From Saccharomonospora piscinae (lineage in GTDB: Bacteria > Actinomycetota > Actinomycetes > Mycobacteriales > Pseudonocardiaceae): a stretch of DNA of 64,000 nt. Positions 53,161 through 61,732 of this stretch are shown one piece after another. The notes below the pieces were generated by a model, which saw nothing but the letters and a program-made list of their open reading frames with translations, was not told the DNA's origin and did no database searches. The position numbers and the translations under genes were made by a program. The DNA lies in NCBI RefSeq assembly GCF_005862235.1, contig NZ_VCEK01000001.1, positions 868,001 to 932,000 on the forward strand, in the 5' to 3' direction. How positions within the stretch are numbered: position 1 is the first letter of the stretch; every line of letters begins with the position of its first letter.

Positions 53161-54423
53161 ATGGACGAACACACGCGGATCGACGGTGGTCCCCGCACGG
53201 CGGTGGTGGTCGGGGCCGGCATCGTGGGCCTGTCGACGGCCTGGTTCCTCCAGGACCACGGGGTGGAGGTCACCGTCGTCGACCGGGACGACGTCGCGGC
53301 CGGTGCCTCGTGGGGCAACGCGGGCTGGCTCTCTCCCGGGCTGGCCATCCCGCTCAACGAGCCGAGCGTGCTGCGCTACGGGCTGCGCACGCTGCTCGAC
53401 CGGGACGCGCCCCTGCACGTGCCCGCCACCCTGGACGTCGGCCTGTGGCGGTTTCTCACCCGGTTCGCGGCCCACTGCACATGGGGCGCGTGGCAGCGGG
53501 CCGCCAGGGCGAACCTGCCGCTCAACGCCGAGTGCCTCGCCGCGTTCGACGTGCTCGCCGCGGGCGGGGTGAGCGCGCCGACGGTCAGCGCCCCGATCAC
53601 GGCCCTGTTCACGTCGCGGAGACAGGCCACCGGGCTGCTGCGGGAACTGCGGCGCATCACCGCCGAGGGCGGCGAGATCACCTACCGTGGCCTCTCCGGA
53701 GACGAGGTGCGGGACCTGGCGCCACAGGCGTCGCCGCGCATCGGCGCGGGGGTGCGGCTGGAAGGCCAGCGCTTCGTCGACCCCGGCGCGTTCACCAGGG
53801 CGCTCGCCGACTCCGTACGCGAGCGCGGCGGCACGATCCGCACGGGCTTCGACGTCCGCGACGTCCGCCCGCACGACCACGCGGTCACACTGGAGGCCCG
53901 TTCGGGCGAGCTGGTCTCGGCGAGCGCCGCCGTGCTGGCGAACGGATCGTGGCTGAGCAGGTTGTCCCGGCGGGCCGGGGTCCGGGTTCCGGTCCGCGCG
54001 GGTCGCGGCTACTCGTTCACGGTGCCCACCGATCGTCCCGTGCCCGGCCCCGTCTACCTGCCGGACGTGCGGGTCGCGTGTACGCCGTACCGGGACGCGC
54101 TGCGGGTGGCAGGCACCATGGAGTTCCAGGGGCCCGACGCCGCACTCGACCACCGGCGGATCGAGGCCATCGTCGCCTCGGCCCGCGGCCTGCTCGACGG
54201 CGTACGTTGGGACGAGCGCCGGGACGAGTGGGTCGGCCCGAGGCCGGTCACTCCGGACGGCAAGCCGCTGATCGGCGCCACCGCCGCACCCGGCGTGTAC
54301 GTCGCGGGAGGACACGGCATGTGGGGCCTGACCCAGGGCCCGATCACGGGACAGCTGCTCGCGGAGCAGATCGTCACGGGCAAGCGTCCCGAGGCGCTGC
54401 GCCCGCTCGACCCGTTGCGCTGA
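53161..54423 (+). CDS. DadA-like FAD-dependent amino-acid oxidoreductase
   Basis: 420-residue DAO-fold flavoprotein. Seen: FAD-binding VVVGAGIVGLSTAWFL, the DadA-type ASWGNAGWLSPGLAIPL, and a C-terminal FAD segment PLIGATAAPGVYVAGGHGMWGLTQGP. Similar proteins are D-amino-acid dehydrogenases or oxidise glycine/sarcosine-type amines. Beside a PucR regulator and betaine genes, degradation of an amino acid or N-methylated derivative is plausible but unproven. GAGGAGG lies 9 bases before ATG 53161. Confidence 0.88.
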   Translation: MDEHTRIDGGPRTAVVVGAGIVGLSTAWFLQDHGVEVTVVDRDDVAAGASWGNAGWLSPGLAIPLNEPSVLRYGLRTLLDRDAPLHVPATLDVGLWRFLTRFAAHCTWGAWQRAARANLPLNAECLAAFDVLAAGGVSAPTVSAPITALFTSRRQATGLLRELRRITAEGGEITYRGLSGDEVRDLAPQASPRIGAGVRLEGQRFVDPGAFTRALADSVRERGGTIRTGFDVRDVRPHDHAVTLEARSGELVSASAAVLANGSWLSRLSRRAGVRVPVRAGRGYSFTVPTDRPVPGPVYLPDVRVACTPYRDALRVAGTMEFQGPDAALDHRRIEAIVASARGLLDGVRWDERRDEWVGPRPVTPDGKPLIGATAAPGVYVAGGHGMWGLTQGPITGQLLAEQIVTGKRPEALRPLDPLR

Positions 54424-54608
54424 CCGTCCGGTGTGGCCGGTATCGTGCCCGTGTTACAGCGTTGGCAACGATTCCGCCCGACCGGTTGTCACTCTTCCTT
54501 GTGATGCGACTTTCACCATGCTGTTTGCACCCCTAGTGTTCATGCCGTCAAGGATGATGCTTCGTCAGCACAGCCTGGGGTCCGGATGCGTGTCCGGAGG
54601 GGACAGCC

Positions 54609-54845
54609 ATGAACAAGAGTGCCGAGCAGATCGTCGTCGGTGACCGGATCACCTACCTCGCGGGAACACCGGTCGGGATGGAGAAGTTGTTCAGCAACGG
54701 GGAGGTCGTCGCCTACCCCATCTCCGATCCCTACACCTCCGTCCTGTGGTACCCGACCCGGCCCGACGACGCGGGCCACGACACCGAACCCGTGTGGGTG
54801 CGTCACGACAAGGTCGTCGACGTGGCCTCCGTGGACTGCGACTGA
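54609..54845 (+). CDS. Small hypothetical protein
   Basis: 78 residues, ATG at 54609 with GGAGGGG 6 bases upstream and a strong terminator 6 bases past its stop: a well-formed single gene. Sequence begins IVVGDRITYLAG, has a central PISDPYTSVLWYP and ends in an acidic VASVDCD. No signal, membrane span or known domain. The 185 bases upstream contain no other gene. Probably a small beta-rich cytoplasmic protein. Confidence 0.75.
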   Translation: MNKSAEQIVVGDRITYLAGTPVGMEKLFSNGEVVAYPISDPYTSVLWYPTRPDDAGHDTEPVWVRHDKVVDVASVDCD

Positions 54846-54851
54846 GTGAGG

Positions 54852-54891
54852 CGAAGGCGCAGGCGGCCCGAGCGCGCCGCCTGCGCCTTCG
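54852..54891 (+). terminator. Strong intrinsic hairpin terminator
   Basis: CGAAGGCGCAGGCGGC (54852-54867) pairs perfectly with 54876-54891 across an 8-base loop (16 base pairs), 6 bases after the stop of the small protein gene and followed by GTGTGTC. Confidence 0.8.
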
Positions 54892-55056
54892 TGTGTCTCC
54901 GGCCCCGACGTGACGGCACGCGGGAGCGGCGCGGCAACCTGTGACGCAGCTGTGAATTCCGGCAGTGAATCCTCATACCACTTGCGCGGTTCCGGTGGGA
55001 CGATGTGAGACTCAACCCCACCCGAACGAGGGACATCCTGTCGAGGAAGGACTGCT

Positions 55057-56586
55057 GTGGCTGACGGTGATCTCACCCGCAGGCGGTTTCTGCGCCGCAC
55101 CGCCCTGGTCGGCGCGGGAATCGCGGTACCGCTGACCTCCGGGTACGTGGGCTACCGCCTCCCGCGAGGCGACGACGCGAGCGCCGCGGAGCCCCAGCCG
55201 CCCGCCCAACCCGACGGCGTCCACCACTTCCGGTCCCGCCCCGACCTCCGGCCACCGAAACTGACGATCACCGAGGCGGGCACCCCGCCCGCGGAGCCGG
55301 AGTACCTGTTCCTGTCCCCCAAGGCGTACCAGGCCAGCAGCCCCAGCCAGCCGGGCTGCGCCGTCATCGACCGGCGCGGCAGGCCGATCTGGTTCCTGCC
55401 CCGGGAGGGCCCCGACCTGGTCCCGATGGATTTCACCGTGCAGACCTATCGGGGCGAGCCCGTGCTCACCTGGTGGCAGGGCAAGGTGCTCAGCGGCTAC
55501 GGCCACGGAGCCGGGATCGTCTACGACCGCTCCTACCAGCAGATCGCCGAGGTCAGGATGGGTGGCGGCAAGCAGGCCGACCTCCACGAGTTCCTGATCA
55601 CCGAGGACGACACCGCCCTGCTGATGGCCTACCACCCGGTGCGGACCGACCTCACCTCGATCGGCGGCGCCGCCGACGGCTGGGTCCACGCCGGGATCGT
55701 GCAGGAGGTCGATATCGCCAGTGGCGACGTGCTGTTCGAGTGGAACAGCCTTGACCACATCGCCGTGGACGAGACCTACCAGGACCTCGGCGACTCCGGT
55801 ACCGAGGAGAAGCCCTTCGACTACATCCACCTCAACTCCATCGAACCGACCGGCGACGGCGGGCTCGTCCTCTCCGCGCGCAACACGTGGGCGCTCTACC
55901 GGATCTCGCGATCCACCGGCGAGGTGGACTGGCGCATGCACGGCCGCAAGTCCGACTTCGAGCTGGAGGATCTGGCCCGGTTCTCCTGGCAGCACGACGC
56001 GCGCCTGCACTCGAATGACCGGCTGGCACTGTTCGACAACTCGTCGTCGCCACCGCAGGGGCCGCACTCCCGCGGGCTCGTGCTGCGCGTGGACTACGAG
56101 CGCCGCACGGTGGCCGTGGAGAACGAGTTCGTCCACCCCGCCCGGCTGCGTGCCGACAACCAGGGCAGCATGCAGCTGCGCGAGGACGGTGGCGCCCTCG
56201 TGGGCTGGGGTTCGCAGCCCTACACCTCCGAGTTCGACTCCGACGCCGAGCTGGTGTTCGACAGCCGGTTCCCGGAACCCGACCAGTCCTACCGCGCCCG
56301 CACGCTCGACTGGGTCGGCACCCCGGCCGAGAAGCCCGCGATCGCCGTGGGCTCCAACACGGCGGGTGGCCGCACCGTCTACGTCAGCTGGAACGGCTCC
56401 ACCGAGGTCGCGCAGTGGCGCGTGCTCGCGGGCGAATCGCGCTCGTCGCTGGAAACCGTGGCGACCGCGCCCCGCAGCGGTTTCGAGACGGCCGTGGTGG
56501 CGGGTAGCGAGGGGCCGTACTTCGCCGCGATCGCGCTGGACGAGCAGGGCGAGGAACTGGCCCAGTCCGACCCCGTGCGGGAGTAG
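55057..56586 (+). CDS. Tat-exported arylsulfotransferase-family protein
   Basis: 509 residues. The N-terminus has a twin-arginine signal (TRRRFLRRTALVGAGIAVPL), so the folded protein is exported. The body is a beta-propeller of the Arylsulfotran_2 type: LFLSPKAYQ, DRRGRPIWFLP, HEFLITEDDTALLMAY, WNSLDHIAVDETY, DYIHLNSIEPTGDGGLVLSARN and MHGRKSDFEL. The His in HEF, DH and DYIH positions match those expected for PAPS-independent aryl sulfate transfer, but actinobacterial members are untested. GTG at 55057 follows AGGAAGG. No operon partner. Confidence 0.88.
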   Translation: MADGDLTRRRFLRRTALVGAGIAVPLTSGYVGYRLPRGDDASAAEPQPPAQPDGVHHFRSRPDLRPPKLTITEAGTPPAEPEYLFLSPKAYQASSPSQPGCAVIDRRGRPIWFLPREGPDLVPMDFTVQTYRGEPVLTWWQGKVLSGYGHGAGIVYDRSYQQIAEVRMGGGKQADLHEFLITEDDTALLMAYHPVRTDLTSIGGAADGWVHAGIVQEVDIASGDVLFEWNSLDHIAVDETYQDLGDSGTEEKPFDYIHLNSIEPTGDGGLVLSARNTWALYRISRSTGEVDWRMHGRKSDFELEDLARFSWQHDARLHSNDRLALFDNSSSPPQGPHSRGLVLRVDYERRTVAVENEFVHPARLRADNQGSMQLREDGGALVGWGSQPYTSEFDSDAELVFDSRFPEPDQSYRARTLDWVGTPAEKPAIAVGSNTAGGRTVYVSWNGSTEVAQWRVLAGESRSSLETVATAPRSGFETAVVAGSEGPYFAAIALDEQGEELAQSDPVRE

Positions 56587-56715
56587 CGAGCCCGGCGCCG
56601 GACGGCGGAGGGTAGGGCGTGCCTCGACCGGCGACCGGGCTCTGGCAAACTCAGCCACGCAAGCCCAGCCGGATCGTCTCCCAGTGGGAACCCGGTTGGG
56701 CCTTTCTTCGCTCGC

Positions 56716-56741
56716 GGGACCACCGCCTCGTGGCGGGTCCC
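56716..56741. terminator. Hairpin between arylsulfotransferase and quinone oxidoreductase genes
   Basis: GGGACC/GGTCCC with CGCC/GGCG inside and a 2-base bulge (56716-56727 with 56732-56741). Lies in the 201-base gap between two convergent genes; could serve either. Upstream, 56680-56700 also carries CCCA/TGGG followed by CCTTTCTT. Confidence 0.4.
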
Positions 56742-56787
56742 CAGGCGTAGCCACTCCCGCACGGCGGGGAGCAGCGCACGGCCCGGC

Positions 56788-57753
56788 TCAGCGAACAGTC
56801 AGGACGATCTTGCCTTTCGCCGACCGGGTGTCCAGTTCGGTCAGTGCCGTGGCGGTGTCCGCCAGCGGGTAGGTCGCGCCGACCGGCGGGTCGAGCACGC
56901 CGTCGGCGAGCAGCGGGTACAGCTCGTCCCACTGCTGCCGGAGGTACTCACGCCGCGTCGCCCAGAACGCTCCCCAGCCGACCCCCACGACGGCGATGTT
57001 GTTCAGCAGCAGCCGGTTCACCTTCACCGTGGGGATCTCCCCCGCCGTGAAGCCGATGACGAGCAACCGCCCCTCGGGAGCCAGGCTGCGCAGCGAGTCG
57101 GTGAACCGGTCCCCGCCGACCGGGTCGACGACCACGTCGACACCCCGGCCGCCGGTGAACTCCTTCGCCGCCGCGCGGAAGTCCCCTGGCGAGGCGGTGG
57201 CGTGCGCACCGGCACGCCGCGCGAGTTCGGCCTTCTCCGCCGAGGACGTCACCGCGATGACCCGCGCGCCCAGCGCGGCGGCGAGCTGCACCGCCGCGGT
57301 ACCCACCCCGCCGCCCGCGCCCTGCACCAGCACCGTCTCCCCCGCCCGCAGCGCGGCACGGCGGGTTAGGGCGAAGTGCACGGTGAGGTAGTTCATCGGC
57401 ACGGCCGCGGCCGAGGTGAAGGACATCCTGCCGGGAAGCGGGAAGACGGCGTCGGAGGGCACGGCCACCGTCTCGGCGAACCCGCCGAGCCCGGGAAACG
57501 CCGCCACGCGGTCGCCCGCGCGCACCGGCGCGTCCGAGGGAGCCGCCCGCACCACCCCCGCGACCTCCGTGCCCGGGACGAACGGCGGATCGGGTTTGTA
57601 CTGGTAGAGACCCCGGGTCTGGAGCAGGTCGGGAAACGTCACCCCGGCCGCATGGACGTCGATCACCACGGCGTCGCCGGCGTCCGGCTCCGGAATGTCG
57701 GCGACCCGCACCGAGGCCGGTCCGTCGAGTGTGGTGATCTGCGCAGCTCGCAT
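56788..57753 (-). CDS. Quinone oxidoreductase-like zinc-free MDR protein
   Basis: 321 residues, NADPH:quinone reductase (QOR) family. Seen: VTFPDLLQTRGLYQYKPDPPFVPGTEVAGVV, split here as FPDLLQTRGLYQ and PFVPGTEVAGVV, and the NADPH motif GAGGGVGTAAVQLA. The zinc-ligand Cys of alcohol dehydrogenases are absent. It reduces quinones or enones in the cytoplasm. ATG at 57753 with AAGGAG 6 bases upstream. Convergent with the arylsulfotransferase gene and 88 bases from the sigma-factor stop, all on the minus strand. Confidence 0.9.
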   Translation of the reverse strand: MRAAQITTLDGPASVRVADIPEPDAGDAVVIDVHAAGVTFPDLLQTRGLYQYKPDPPFVPGTEVAGVVRAAPSDAPVRAGDRVAAFPGLGGFAETVAVPSDAVFPLPGRMSFTSAAAVPMNYLTVHFALTRRAALRAGETVLVQGAGGGVGTAAVQLAAALGARVIAVTSSAEKAELARRAGAHATASPGDFRAAAKEFTGGRGVDVVVDPVGGDRFTDSLRSLAPEGRLLVIGFTAGEIPTVKVNRLLLNNIAVVGVGWGAFWATRREYLRQQWDELYPLLADGVLDPPVGATYPLADTATALTELDTRSAKGKIVLTVR

Positions 57754-57841
57754 GCGTGACTCCTTCGTCGGGGCGCGACAGAGCCACACCATACTGAGCA
57801 AGCGCTCACTACAGCGAGGCCGGTGTGACGGGCACCACGCC

Positions 57842-58411
57842 TCAGCTCGCATACCCCTGACGCTCCAGGCTCACGAGCAGTTCCTCCCGAGCCCGAGCCA
57901 CCCGCGACCGGATGGTGCCCACCGGACAGGAACAGATCTCGGCGGCTTCGGCGTAGCTGAAGCCGAGGAGCTGGGTAAGCACGAGCGCCTCCCTGCGCTC
58001 CGGTTCGAGCTGGTCGAGCAGCATCCGGGTGTCCACGGCGGCCTCGAATCCGGGGGACGGCGCCTGCCCGCGGCGGTCCTGTTCCGCCACAGCGTCCCAG
58101 CCCCGGTCCGAGAGCCTGGGCCGCGCCGACTCGCGGCGGATGGCGTCGGCAGCGACACGGCGTGCGATGGCGAGCAGCCACGTGCGGGACGACGAACGAC
58201 CGGCGAAACGGGGCAGTGCGGTGACCGCACGGAGGTAGGTCTCCTGCGTCAGGTCGTCCGCGGCCTCGTGGCCGTTGAGATGCACGAGAAATCGCCACAC
58301 ATCGGCCTGCGTGCGCCTGACCCAGGCCGCGAACGCGGCGTCGTCACCATGAGCGGCCGCCAGCGCCAGCTCGGTGATCGCGGCGTCGTCGCGGCACCCA
58401 CGTGAACTCAC
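57842..58411 (-). CDS. ECF-type RNA polymerase sigma factor (SigC-like)
   Basis: 189 residues with both ECF regions: sigma-2 (about 20-90; ADVWRFLVHLNGHEAADDLTQETYLRAV with DDLTQETY as the core-binding element) and sigma-4 (about 125-180; LTQLLGFSYAEAAEICSCPVGTIRSRVAR, with the helix-turn-helix). GTG at 58411, weak ribosome site. It diverges from a zinc-finger membrane protein with 61 bases between, an arrangement like a sigma/anti-sigma pair. A SigC-like assignment rests on overall resemblance; mycobacterial SigC relates to copper acquisition. Confidence 0.88.
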   Translation of the reverse strand: MSSRGCRDDAAITELALAAAHGDDAAFAAWVRRTQADVWRFLVHLNGHEAADDLTQETYLRAVTALPRFAGRSSSRTWLLAIARRVAADAIRRESARPRLSDRGWDAVAEQDRRGQAPSPGFEAAVDTRMLLDQLEPERREALVLTQLLGFSYAEAAEICSCPVGTIRSRVARAREELLVSLERQGYAS

Positions 58412-58436
58412 AATCTCGCACAGTAGCCGAGGGTGC

Positions 58437-58465
58437 GGGAACTCGACAGCACCTTTGGGCGACCA
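58437..58465 (+). promoter_or_regulatory. Candidate ECF-type promoter of the zinc-finger gene
   Basis: GGGAAC (58437-58442) as -35 and CGACCA (58460-58465) as -10 with a 17-base spacer. The predicted transcript start (about 58471) nearly coincides with GTG 58473, explaining the missing Shine-Dalgarno site: a leaderless mRNA. Could be autoregulated by the divergent sigma factor. Confidence 0.35.
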
Positions 58466-58472
58466 TTACGGG

Positions 58473-59204
58473 GTGGACTGTTCGAGTTTCCGGGAGGCCC
58501 TCTCGGCACGACTGGACGGCGAGGACGAGGGACTGGCCCCCGAGCGGGTGGACCGGCATCTCGACGGCTGCGCGTCCTGTCGCCTCTGGTGGGAACGAAG
58601 CACACGACTGCATCGGACGATGCGGCTGACGGAGGCACCCCCGGTTCCCGACCTCAGCGAGCGGATCGTCACCGCCGCCGCACCGCCACGACGGGAGAGG
58701 TGGGCAGCCCGGGTCGCCCTGGCGGTGGTCGCACTCGCCCAGTCCGGACTCGGTGTGGCGCAGTTGCTCGGCGTGGGAGCGGGGCACCTCGCACATTCCG
58801 GCCAGGGCGCGGCCCACCTCGGCAACGAGAGCGCGGCGTGGAACCTGGCGGTGGGAATCGGGCTGTTGTGGGCGTCCCTGCGTCCGGCGTCGGCGGGAGG
58901 ACAACTCCCCGCGCTGACCGGATTCGCTCTCGTACTCGCAGGCGTGTCGGCCGCCGATCTCGCGAGTGGCAGCGTCACCACGGAGCGGGTGCTGACCCAC
59001 GGCATCATGCTCGCCGGGCTGTGCCTGCTCTTCGTCGTGCATCGGCAGAGCCGGACGAGCGACCCCGCGCCCACCAGCGCGAGCGCGCTTCCCGAGCGCG
59101 TCGCCGACGACACTGCACGGCGGCTCACGCTCGCGCACGGGCGGACGGCCGCGCCTCGCGATCGCCTGCGCCGCCGCCCGTTCGCCCGGCGGCGCGCCGC
59201 GTGA
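58473..59204 (+). CDS. Zinc-finger (zf-HC2) membrane protein, probable anti-sigma factor
   Basis: 243 residues. An N-terminal zf-HC2 (HxxxCxxC in HLDGCASCRLW, about residues 25-40) is followed by four hydrophobic helices (ARVALAVVALAQ, WNLAVGIGLLW, LTGFALVLAGVS and LTHGIMLAGLCLLFVV) and a basic Arg-rich tail. This is the layout of anti-sigma factors that hold an ECF factor at the membrane, though tail and four helices are unusual. GTG at 58473 is probably leaderless. Divergent from the sigma gene and upstream of the PepSY gene. Confidence 0.8.
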   Translation: MDCSSFREALSARLDGEDEGLAPERVDRHLDGCASCRLWWERSTRLHRTMRLTEAPPVPDLSERIVTAAAPPRRERWAARVALAVVALAQSGLGVAQLLGVGAGHLAHSGQGAAHLGNESAAWNLAVGIGLLWASLRPASAGGQLPALTGFALVLAGVSAADLASGSVTTERVLTHGIMLAGLCLLFVVHRQSRTSDPAPTSASALPERVADDTARRLTLAHGRTAAPRDRLRRRPFARRRAA

Positions 59205-59231
59205 CCCGCACTCGACCCGGGCCACTCGCGA

Positions 59232-59247
59232 TGTGATCTAGCTCATA
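59232..59247. promoter_or_regulatory. CRP/FNR-family-like box
   Basis: TGTGATCTAGCTCATA matches TGTGA-N6-TCACA with one mismatch, including the conserved T at position 8. It lies 95 bases before the PepSY-protein start in an AT-richer patch, suggesting cAMP-receptor-type control. Confidence 0.45.
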
Positions 59248-59341
59248 AGTTTGCGGCGCGCCGAACTCGGCCGACTGAGAACGCGACCAGTGGTGTGGAC
59301 CATCGCGCTCTCGCGCCCGAGGCGACAGGAAAGTGGATGTC

Positions 59342-60736
59342 ATGAGCGTCGACGACACCTCCGACACGCGGCACGACGCCCGAACGGAACCGGACCCACC
59401 CACACGGTCCGGACCGCCGGGCACCTGGAGCGGGCTGCGACCGCTCCTGCTTCGACTGCACTTCTACGCCGGCGTTTTCGTCGCGCCGTTTCTCGTGGTC
59501 GCCGCGCTCAGCGGGCTGCTCTACGTCTTCACGCCGCAACTCGACGAAGCGGTGTACCACGACATCGTTCACGTCCCCGACCAGAGCACCTCGGTGCCCC
59601 TTGCCGAGCAGGTCGACGCGGGTATGGCCGCGCGGCCCGGCGACGACCTGCTGGCCGTGCGGCCCGCCCCGACCGGCACCGACGCGACGCAGGTCATCTT
59701 CGAGGCGCCCGACCTTCCCGCCAGCTACCGCCGTACCGCGTTCGTCGATCCGCACACGGCGGAGGTGACCGGGGTGCTGGAGACGTACGGCAGCGGGCAG
59801 GCGCTGCCGATCCGGGCGTGGGTGGACAACCTGCACCGCGGTCTTCACCTCGGCGATGCCGGGCGCCTCTACAGCGAGCTGGCCGCCAGCTGGCTCTGGG
59901 TCGTGGCTCTCGGCGGTGTGGTCCTGTGGCTGAGCAAACGCCGCAGGCGGACCCTGCTGCGACCGGAGCCGGGCGCCACGGGGCGGCGCCGGGTCCTGAC
60001 CTGGCACGGTGCGACGGGCCTGTGGGTCGCGGTCGGGCTGGTCTTCCTGTCGGCCACCGGACTGACCTGGTCGCAGCACGCCGGTGCGAACATCACCGAC
60101 GTCCGCTCGGCGTTGTCGTGGGAAACGCCCGCCGTGTCCACGGCACTGCCCGAGTCGGCCATGCCCGGACCCGACGTCGGACTGGATCGCGTCGTGGCCG
60201 TTGCGCGCGACCACGGCGTCGTCGGCGAGATCGAGGTGGTCGGCCCGGCGATGCCGGGCGAGGCCTACGTCGTGCAGCAGGTTGGCAGGCAGTGGCCCAG
60301 CCAACAGGATTCGGTGGCGATCGATCCCGCGACCGCCCAGGTGGTCGAGACACTGCGCTTCGAGGACTACCCGCTCATGGCGAAGCTCGCGCGGTGGGGC
60401 ATCGACGCCCACATGGGCCTGCTGTTTGGGTGGGTGAACCAGCTGGTGCTGGTCGCACTCGGCACGGGCCTGCTCTCGGTGATCTTCTGGGGCTACCGCA
60501 TGTGGTGGCTCCGCCGTCCCCGCCGCGACGGTGCCAGCGCGTTCGGCAGGCCACCCGAGCGCGGCGCGTGGCGGCGGGTTCCGGGCACGGTGCTCGCACC
60601 ACTGGTGGTGCTACTGGCGTTCGTCGCCTACTTCGTGCCGCTGCTCGGTGTGTCGCTGCTGGCGTTCTGGGCGTGGGACGCGCTTCTGGGGTGGCGGGCG
60701 CGAAGGTCGAAGGTCAGGCAGGAGGCGGGGTCGTGA
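59342..60736 (+). CDS. PepSY-associated transmembrane protein
   Basis: 464 residues with about five or six membrane helices. Histidines are placed in the pattern of the PepSY_TM family: LLRLHFYAGVFVAPFL, DNLHRGLHLGD, VLTWHGATGLWVAVGL and DAHMGLLFGWVNQLV; these may bind haem or metal. PepSY domains lie in the extracytoplasmic loops. Relatives take part in siderophore reduction or copper handling. ATG at 59342 with AGGAAAG 8 bases upstream is preferred over GTG 59333. Coupled to the DUF5134 gene by GTGA. Confidence 0.87.
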   Translation: MSVDDTSDTRHDARTEPDPPTRSGPPGTWSGLRPLLLRLHFYAGVFVAPFLVVAALSGLLYVFTPQLDEAVYHDIVHVPDQSTSVPLAEQVDAGMAARPGDDLLAVRPAPTGTDATQVIFEAPDLPASYRRTAFVDPHTAEVTGVLETYGSGQALPIRAWVDNLHRGLHLGDAGRLYSELAASWLWVVALGGVVLWLSKRRRRTLLRPEPGATGRRRVLTWHGATGLWVAVGLVFLSATGLTWSQHAGANITDVRSALSWETPAVSTALPESAMPGPDVGLDRVVAVARDHGVVGEIEVVGPAMPGEAYVVQQVGRQWPSQQDSVAIDPATAQVVETLRFEDYPLMAKLARWGIDAHMGLLFGWVNQLVLVALGTGLLSVIFWGYRMWWLRRPRRDGASAFGRPPERGAWRRVPGTVLAPLVVLLAFVAYFVPLLGVSLLAFWAWDALLGWRARRSKVRQEAGS

Positions 60737-61380
60737 TCGAGTCGCTGTTGCTGCGCTGGGTGCTGACCGGAGTGTTCGCCGCGATCACCGTGTGGTGCGC
60801 GCGGGTGCTTCTCGCCAGGCCGACCCGCCCGGCGGGCCGGATCGACGCCGCCTGCCACGTGCTGATGGGACTCGCCATGGTGGCCATGACCTGGCCGTGG
60901 GGCATGACCGTGCCCACCACACCGCAGGTCGTGATTTTCGGGACGGCCTGCCTGTGGTTCGCGAGCCGGGTGGCCTTCGGGGCCGAGCACGGCGGAGCAC
61001 ACGCGCCTCGGCCACGCCTGGCCGGAACACACCATGCCGTGCTGATGGCGGGCATGGCGTGGATGGCCGTCTCGATGCCGGGACCGCTCGGCGCGCCCGG
61101 GAGCGGCTCCGGTGGTCACCACCACGCCTCGGGCGGCGGTGCGGCGTCGATGTCCGCCGACACCGCCACCACGGCGTTGCTGGTGGGGCACATCGTGCTC
61201 GGCGTGGTCTTCGTCGCGCTGTGCCTGCCGTGGCTGGCGCGGGCGTTCGACCTGGGCCGCAGGCTGCCGGACCCGGGCGCGCCCCGGCTTGGCCACGTGG
61301 TCGCCGACAGCACGTGTCACGCCCTCATGAGCTTCGGGATGGGAGTCCTGTTCCTGGCGCTGGCCACGGCGACCGGCTGA
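60733..61380 (+). CDS. DUF5134 membrane protein
   Basis: 215 residues with five or six hydrophobic helices. Metal-friendly residues are abundant: CHVLMGLAMVAMTWPWGM, HHAVLMAGMAWMAVSM, a loop with HHH, and TCHALMSFGMGVLF. The DUF5134 family is uncharacterised but often accompanies PepSY or copper genes in Actinobacteria. Its GTG overlaps the PepSY-protein stop (GTGA), so they form an operon, possibly under the sigma factor at 57842. A perfect hairpin follows its stop. Confidence 0.82.
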   Translation: MIESLLLRWVLTGVFAAITVWCARVLLARPTRPAGRIDAACHVLMGLAMVAMTWPWGMTVPTTPQVVIFGTACLWFASRVAFGAEHGGAHAPRPRLAGTHHAVLMAGMAWMAVSMPGPLGAPGSGSGGHHHASGGGAASMSADTATTALLVGHIVLGVVFVALCLPWLARAFDLGRRLPDPGAPRLGHVVADSTCHALMSFGMGVLFLALATATG

Positions 61381-61383
61381 GTG

Positions 61384-61418
61384 CGTGGTGCGGCGAAGGC
61401 CACCTTCGCCGCACCACG
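61384..61418. terminator. Bidirectional hairpin terminator of the GCGGCGAAGG repeat family
   Basis: CGTGGTGCGGCGAAGG (61384-61399) pairs perfectly with 61403-61418 across a CCA loop: 16 base pairs between two convergent genes (stops 61380 and 61423). Same core as the repeat at 34848. Confidence 0.8.
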
Positions 61419-61422
61419 TCGC

Positions 61423-61689
61423 TCAACTTCGTCGGCGTGATCCGATGACCAGCCGATACAGCAGCAGGATCACCAGCGCGCCGAGGATCGCCAGGCCCCA
61501 GGTGCGCAGGTCGAAGAAGGTGCCGAGATCGACCTCGAACAGCGTCCGGCCGATCCATCCGCCGAGCAGCGCACCGCCGATACCGAGCAGCACCGTGATG
61601 AGGCAACCGCCGGGATCACGGCCCGGCATCAGCAGCTTGGCTATACCTCCGGCCAGCAGGCCGAGCACGATCCAACCGAGTACACCCAT
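61423..61689 (-). CDS. GlsB/YeaQ/YmgE family stress-response membrane protein
   Basis: 88 residues, three hydrophobic helices: MGVLGWIVLGLLAGGIAKLL, then PGRDPGGCLITVLLGIGGALLGG, and AILGALVILLLYRLV. The GxxxGGxAKxxxPGxDPGG pattern is diagnostic of transglycosylase-associated/GlsB proteins. Small inner-membrane protein induced by stress; mechanism unknown. ATG at 61689. Lies just downstream of the acyltransferase gene, separated by a hairpin. Confidence 0.92.
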   Translation of the reverse strand: MGVLGWIVLGLLAGGIAKLLMPGRDPGGCLITVLLGIGGALLGGWIGRTLFEVDLGTFFDLRTWGLAILGALVILLLYRLVIGSRRRS

Positions 61690-61703
61690 GCCGACACCCT
61701 ACG

Positions 61704-61732
61704 GACGGGCGGCTCGCACTCGAACGCCCGTC
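61704..61732 (-). terminator. Hairpin at the end of the acyltransferase gene
   Basis: GACGGGCG (61704-61711) pairs with CGCCCGTC (61725-61732), reaching into the acyltransferase stop codon (61731-61733). Probably terminates that minus-strand gene. Confidence 0.5.
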
